Below, in pieces: positions 63,295 to 64,000 of a DNA stretch of 64,000 nt. The stretch's first letter is position 1. Each line of letters starts with the position of its first letter. The position numbers and the translations under genes are program-made. The DNA lies in contig NZ_CP147915.1 in assembly GCF_039645585.1 (NCBI RefSeq), positions 930,001-994,000 of the forward strand, read 5' to 3'. The stretch comes from Sulfurimonas sp. HSL-1656 (lineage in GTDB: Bacteria; Campylobacterota; Campylobacteria; Campylobacterales; Sulfurimonadaceae). The notes beneath the pieces are model-generated. The model searched no databases. It was given only the letters and a program-made list of their open reading frames with translations, and was not told the origin of the DNA.

Positions 63295-64000
63295 CCTACA
63301 GCGAAGCCAAGGCCGCCTTTGAACGCCTTTTCCGGCATGAGATGAACGATGCGCAGATGCGCGATTTCCTGCTCTCCATGAAACTGGACGAGACGATGCC
63401 GGTCGAGGTGCTGGCCGCTGCGGCGTCCGTCATGCGCGCCAACGCCATCGCCCTGCCGGTGGACGAAACGCTGCGCCCGGAGCTGATCGATATCGTCGGC
63501 ACCGGCGGGGACAAGATCGGCAGTTTCAATATCTCTTCGACGGTGGCGCTGCTCTGCGCCTCGATGGGCTCCTACGTCGCCAAGCACGGCAGCCGTTCCG
63601 TCACCTCCAAATCCGGTAGCGCCGATATGTTCGAAGCGCTGGGCGTGCGCCTGGACCTGAGCATCGAACAGAGCGCGCGCCTGCTCGAGGAGACGGGCTT
63701 TACTTTCATGTTCGCCCAGAACCACCACCCGGCCATGAAGTTCATTATGCCGGTGCGCAAAAGCATCCCCGAAAAGACGATCTTCAATGTCCTTGGCCCG
63801 TTGACGAACCCCGCCGGCGTCGGGAAGATCATGCTCGGCGTCTTCGATAAAAGTTTCGTGCCGAAGATCGCGGAGGCGCTGATGATCAACGAGGTGAAGT
63901 CGGCGATCGTCGTCAGTTCGAAAGAGCGGATGGACGAGATCAGTATCTCCGATATCACCTACGCGGCCCGCGTCGATGCCGGCGGCATGACGGAGTACGA
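63291..64000 (+). CDS. trpD: Anthranilate phosphoribosyltransferase (N-terminal part)
   Basis: The frame opens at TTG 63291, overlapping the S4 stop, and runs off the window. Residues MTYSEAKAAFERLFRHEMND start the helical domain. DIVGTGGDKIGSFNISS near residue 65 is the PRPP-binding glycine loop, KHGSRSVTSKSGSAD near 90 and NVLGPLTNPAG near 165 are further signatures. TrpD joins anthranilate and PRPP in tryptophan synthesis. Confidence 0.9.
   Translation, partial: MTYSEAKAAFERLFRHEMNDAQMRDFLLSMKLDETMPVEVLAAAASVMRANAIALPVDETLRPELIDIVGTGGDKIGSFNISSTVALLCASMGSYVAKHGSRSVTSKSGSADMFEALGVRLDLSIEQSARLLEETGFTFMFAQNHHPAMKFIMPVRKSIPEKTIFNVLGPLTNPAGVGKIMLGVFDKSFVPKIAEALMINEVKSAIVVSSKERMDEISISDITYAARVDAGGMTEY

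Noticed and set aside
1-64000. tRNA, rRNA, insertion sequences and prophage genes
   Set aside because: I looked by eye for tRNA arms, CCA-type ends, rRNA blocks and transposase or phage motifs and found none convincing. A covariance-model scan would be more sensitive for tRNA.

Overview
The window is about 57-58% GC by eye outside one AT-rich island. It reads as a Campylobacterota (Epsilonproteobacteria) chromosome, probably a free-living sulfur- or hydrogen-oxidising relative of Sulfurimonas; the genus is inference. The best evidence is gene order. DUF2018, polyprenyl synthase, hemA, proS and hemC follow the order I recall for Helicobacter pylori HP0242-HP0237. HIT, pheS, pheT, aroA, ispH, rpsA and serA follow HP0404-HP0397. 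A short-form hisG, a type III pantothenate kinase and a bactofilin/M23 shape pair also fit.

Region by region. 1-9314: tail of an RND pump; a long intergenic stretch with a c-di-GMP-I type riboswitch on the minus strand; then an isoprenoid/haem/prolyl-tRNA operon, a small cytochrome c behind a perfect 18-bp palindrome, and argH with an OsmC-like gene. 9315-19780: HIT gene facing away from the phenylalanyl-tRNA synthetase/aroA/ispH/S1/serA block. 19783-32878: accessory and stress genes: AraC and MarR regulators, cupins, bactofilin with M23 peptidase, a secreted helical-repeat protein, a DUF255 thioredoxin protein, thioredoxin 2, and two decayed genes. 32942-36233: an AT-rich array of gene cassettes separated by five attC sites, an integron cassette cluster with no integrase visible. 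36467-44409: acyl-CoA-dehydrogenase-like and GNAT genes, a secreted SnoaL-like protein, and a tripartite RND pump whose inner-membrane permease is split into two translationally coupled genes. 44677-47858: YfgM-like and BamB-like genes, a Xer-type recombinase, a VanX-like dipeptidase. 48018-49949: a cytochrome c, a cysteine-free 63-residue peptide and a radical SAM/SPASM-like enzyme, a plausible undescribed peptide-modification locus. 50029-64000: PEBP, DUF2238, PAS-GGDEF cyclase, coaX, hisG, methyltransferase, IscU-like and ferritin-like genes, ygiQ (apparently starting at CTG), two tandem sensor-kinase-like proteins without a usual phospho-acceptor histidine, an S4 protein and the start of trpD.

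How parts may work together: the GGDEF protein could make the ligand sensed by the riboswitch, but no gene under riboswitch control is visible. Many genes overlap by ATGA or a few bases, so most operons are translationally coupled. No rRNA, tRNA, CRISPR array or insertion sequence was found.
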